Assembly (NCBI RefSeq): GCF_030813515.1
Contig: NZ_JAUSUK010000002.1
Span: forward strand, 186,001-250,000
Length of the DNA: 64,000 nucleotides
Reading direction: 5' to 3'
DNA from: Rhodopseudomonas julia
Lineage (GTDB): Bacteria; Pseudomonadota; Alphaproteobacteria; Rhizobiales; Afifellaceae
Below the pieces are notes generated by a model that did no database searches, was not told the origin of the DNA, and saw only the letters and a program-made list of their open reading frames with translations. A program made the position numbers and the translations under genes. The stretch's first letter is position 1. Every line of letters starts with the position of its first letter. Of this stretch, positions 62,018 to 64,000 are shown in pieces.

Positions 62018-62857
62018 TCAGTGCGACATCAAGATCGGGACCGTCATCTGGTCCATGATCGATTGCGTGGCGCCGCCGAAGACGGTCTCGCGCAGGCGCG
62101 AATGGCCGTAGCAGCCCATGACAATCAGATCCGCGCCGAGGTCGGAGGCGCGGTTCAGGATCTCTCCGCCGACCGAGGTGCGGTCGGGCCGCGACGTCAT
62201 GTTTTCCACGTCGAGCCCGTGACGCGAAAGCGTGCGTGCCAGAGCGTCGCCCGGTACCAATCCCTTGCCGGGTTCGTTATGGCCGGCCTCGACACAGAGG
62301 ATGTGGACCTTGGCACCCTTCTGGATGAGCGGAAGGGCGTCGAAAGCCGCCCGGGCTGCCTCGCGACTGCCGTTCCAGGCGATCAGCACCGTATGACCCA
62401 CATCGGTGTAATTGCCCGAGGTCGGCACGACGAGGACAGGCCGGCCCGCACCGAGCACCAGATCCTCCGGCCGGTAATAGGAGGGGAGCTCTTCGGAGGC
62501 CTGCGCCGTCACCACCAGATCTGCATTGCGGCAGGTGCGGCAGGCGAGCTGGGTGGCGTTGACGTCGCGCGCATCGAGCTGAAGCCAGGAATTCGAGATC
62601 GTTTCCGCAGCGGCCGCGCGATTGAAGGCCGCCCCGACTTCTTCCGCCAGCTGGTTGTCGCGTTCCATCTGCATCGACAACCATTCCCCACCGAGGGGGT
62701 CGACGACGTCGGGCGGAATACGCGGGATCAAATGCAGGCCGACGATGTGAGCAGAATGATCGCGCGCAATCGGTACCGCGACGTTCATGAGGCGCGGGAT
62801 GACATCCACCGTCGGGAGGTGGATCATAATCGTTCCGAGAGGATAACGGCTGCTCAC
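62018..62857 (-). CDS. Tandem universal stress protein (UspA family)
   Basis: This 279-aa protein has two Usp domains (about 1-145 and 150-279). The second contains the ATP-binding GCYGHSRLRETVFGGATQ, with the G-x2-G-x9-G(S/T) motif, so it probably binds ATP; the first lacks it. It is divergent from an FnrN-type gene. A perfect FNR box and a palindrome lie between, which would fit anaerobic induction. The strong terminator downstream makes it a single-gene unit. Confidence 0.88.
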   Translation of the reverse strand: MSSRYPLGTIMIHLPTVDVIPRLMNVAVPIARDHSAHIVGLHLIPRIPPDVVDPLGGEWLSMQMERDNQLAEEVGAAFNRAAAAETISNSWLQLDARDVNATQLACRTCRNADLVVTAQASEELPSYYRPEDLVLGAGRPVLVVPTSGNYTDVGHTVLIAWNGSREAARAAFDALPLIQKGAKVHILCVEAGHNEPGKGLVPGDALARTLSRHGLDVENMTSRPDRTSVGGEILNRASDLGADLIVMGCYGHSRLRETVFGGATQSIMDQMTVPILMSH

Positions 62858-62910
62858 GGCTCTTTCCTTTCAAACGTGTGGAGGAAGGCAGGGGCAGGGT
62901 TTAACCAACA

Positions 62911-62923
62911 GTCTATTATAGAC
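62911..62923. promoter_or_regulatory. Perfect palindrome in the usp-fnr intergenic region
   Basis: GTCTATTATAGAC is symmetric around a central T, 54 bases upstream of the usp start and about 21 bases from the FNR box. It may be a second operator or include a -10 element (TATTAT). Confidence 0.35.
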
Positions 62924-62943
62924 CCTAGCGCCGAATTGCCGCG

Positions 62944-62957
62944 TTGATCAGGATCAA
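62944..62957. promoter_or_regulatory. Perfect FNR box
   Basis: TTGAT-CAGG-ATCAA matches the FNR/FixK consensus exactly, lying 43 bases upstream of the FnrN-type ATG and 87 bases from the usp ATG. It could drive both genes and give autoregulation. Confidence 0.75.
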
Positions 62958-62999
62958 GCCCCCCTGGAAGTGACGCGGTTTCATCGCTAAGACTGCGGT

Positions 63000-63737
63000 A
63001 TGATGAAGCTGGTGCCAATCGCCCCCCTTGAGACGGATCCCGTGCCCGATCTTTGTCGGGCTTGCAAGGCTCGAAACAGGGGGATCTGCGGCGCGTTGAA
63101 CGCATCGCAGCTTTCGGAGCTGACCCGTCGCTCCCATAGACAGGTGGTCGAGCCGGGCAAGACCCTGCTCGATGCCGAACAGCCGACGTCCACCTATTCC
63201 AATGTGCTTGCGGGCGTTGTGAAGCTGTCAAAAATGCTGCCGGACGGTCGGCAGCAGATCGTCGGTCTCCAGTTTGCGCCAGATTTTGTCGGCCGGCCGT
63301 TCTCGCCGGAGAGTTCGCTCAAGGCCGAGGCGGTGACGAGCACGGTTCTGTGCACATTTCCCCGGCAGCTTCTGGAGCGGATGATCAGCGAATCACCGGA
63401 GCTGGAGCACAAGCTCTATCTTCAGGCGCTCGACGAACTCGATGATGCCCGCGATCTTCTCTTGACGCTCGGCCGCAAGACGGCGCGCGAACGTGTCGCG
63501 ACGTTTCTTCTGATGATCGCCCGCCATTCTCCGCATGCGGAGGGCAGCGAGGATGGTGGCACCGGTTTCGAACTGCCGCTGACACGCGCCGAAATTGCCG
63601 ATTTCCTCGGGCTCACCATTGAAACCGTAAGCCGGCAATTGACCAAGCTGAAGGGCTCCGACGTGATCCGCGTGGAACAGAATCGGCGCATTCGTGTCCC
63701 CGATATGGAGCTCCTCGAAGCGGAGACAGGCGACTGA
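63000..63737 (+). CDS. Oxygen-sensing Fnr-type regulator (FnrN/FnrL-like)
   Basis: This 245-aa Crp/Fnr protein has Cys19, Cys22 and Cys30 in DLCRACKARNRGICGAL, with a fourth, Cys118, in STVLCTFPRQ. Together they can hold the oxygen-labile 4Fe-4S cluster of FNR. The recognition helix TIETVSRQLTKL keeps the E-x-x-S-R that reads TTGAT half-sites. The perfect FNR box upstream suggests autoregulation and control of the divergent usp gene. An ATG at 63003 is an equal alternative start. Confidence 0.93.
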   Translation: MMKLVPIAPLETDPVPDLCRACKARNRGICGALNASQLSELTRRSHRQVVEPGKTLLDAEQPTSTYSNVLAGVVKLSKMLPDGRQQIVGLQFAPDFVGRPFSPESSLKAEAVTSTVLCTFPRQLLERMISESPELEHKLYLQALDELDDARDLLLTLGRKTARERVATFLLMIARHSPHAEGSEDGGTGFELPLTRAEIADFLGLTIETVSRQLTKLKGSDVIRVEQNRRIRVPDMELLEAETGD

Positions 63738-63866
63738 GGTCCGGCGTCTGACAGCGCTGCTCGGTCTTAAAACCGCGGGTCGCGCTTCAAGAAGCTTCGG
63801 CCCGAGGCTTTTCGACCCCGTAACTCTCGGCGGCACAGCTTTCGTCCGTCTGGGATGAACCGCCGG

Positions 63867-64000
63867 TCAGCCGGCCTGTGCCTGGCGACCGTCCTTGCTC
63901 GGGGAACGTCGTGCGACGATTCGAGCCTCGCCAGCCAGTAGGATGGCGAGAGGCTGGCTGTCGCAGCGCATGCGGTGGCGGAGCAGCGCAGCTGCGAGAT
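63867..64000 (-). CDS. Possible C-terminal end of a gene truncated by the window edge
   Basis: On the minus strand a frame runs open for 43 codons from the window end to a TGA at 63867-63869, with GC-rich third positions like its neighbours. The visible residues (LAILLAGEARIVARRSPSKD) end in a basic tail. I do not recognise a family, and chance cannot be excluded at this length. The stretch 63738-63866 between fnrN and this end holds no recognised feature. Confidence 0.3.
   Translation of the reverse strand, partial: LAAALLRHRMRCDSQPLAILLAGEARIVARRSPSKDGRQAQAG

Noticed and set aside
1-64000. CRISPR arrays, insertion sequences, prophage or integrative elements
   Set aside because: No regularly spaced repeats, transposase or integrase frames, or direct-repeat borders were seen; base composition looks even across the window.

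Overview
The window comes from a high-GC alphaproteobacterium, most likely Hyphomicrobiales (Rhizobiales). The main evidence is a cell-cycle block eipA-chpT-ctrA-fliJ with sciP close by. It is supported by GANTC (CcrM-type) sites in front of ctrA, two EcfG-type stress promoters (GGAAC-N16-CGTT), an Irr-type ICE motif in front of dps, and an FNR regulator with a perfect FNR box. I saw no insertion sequence, phage, CRISPR array or rRNA. One tRNA-like element is present.

Layout. 1-7.6 kb: a type I secretion locus on the + strand, with two very acidic paralogous proteins (the first cut by the window edge), a 665-aa repeat protein, an ABC permease/ATPase with an unusual H-loop, and an HlyD-type adaptor. 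7.7-14.7 kb: a cytochrome bd operon on the - strand (GbsR/MarR-type regulator, cydD, cydC, cydA, cydB, cydX). 14.9-20.7 kb: a LysR regulator divergent from CoA-transferase, acyl-CoA dehydrogenase-like, MmgE/PrpD and CitE-like genes, resembling an itaconate or related C5-diacid catabolic cluster. 20.7-26 kb: an ABC-2 exporter, an HpaR-like MarR regulator, a ferredoxin-reductase-type flavoprotein and a core MetE-like enzyme. 26.1-31.6 kb: polysaccharide genes (O-antigen ligase-like, WecA/WbpL-type transferase, WbpM-type dehydratase) and a coiled-coil membrane protein.

31.7-38.4 kb: cell-cycle and envelope genes (eipA, chpT, ctrA, fliJ), a sulfotransferase-like/aminotransferase pair separated by a non-canonical tRNA-like element, then sciP and mnmA. 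38.4-43.1 kb: stress and iron genes (YqjD/YqjE-like pair behind an EcfG promoter, TerC, PilZ, dps behind an ICE motif, small conserved proteins). 43.2-55.1 kb: signalling and efflux (hybrid kinase with two receivers, RND pump, Rrf2, MarR and Crp/Fnr regulators, HWE kinase, stand-alone receiver behind a second EcfG promoter). 55.1-64 kb: a PQQ-type sugar dehydrogenase, the three-gene NAGGN osmoprotectant operon, a His/Cys-rich peptide, a universal stress protein and an FnrN-type regulator that share an FNR box.

The genes fit an aquatic or soil bacterium that copes with low oxygen (cyd, fnrN, usp), osmotic stress (NAGGN) and iron or oxidative stress (dps). The least described parts are the type I secretion locus with its acidic tandem substrates, and the tRNA-like element between the aminotransferase and sulfotransferase-like genes. 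All functional names rest on recognising protein families and motifs by eye. No database search was run.
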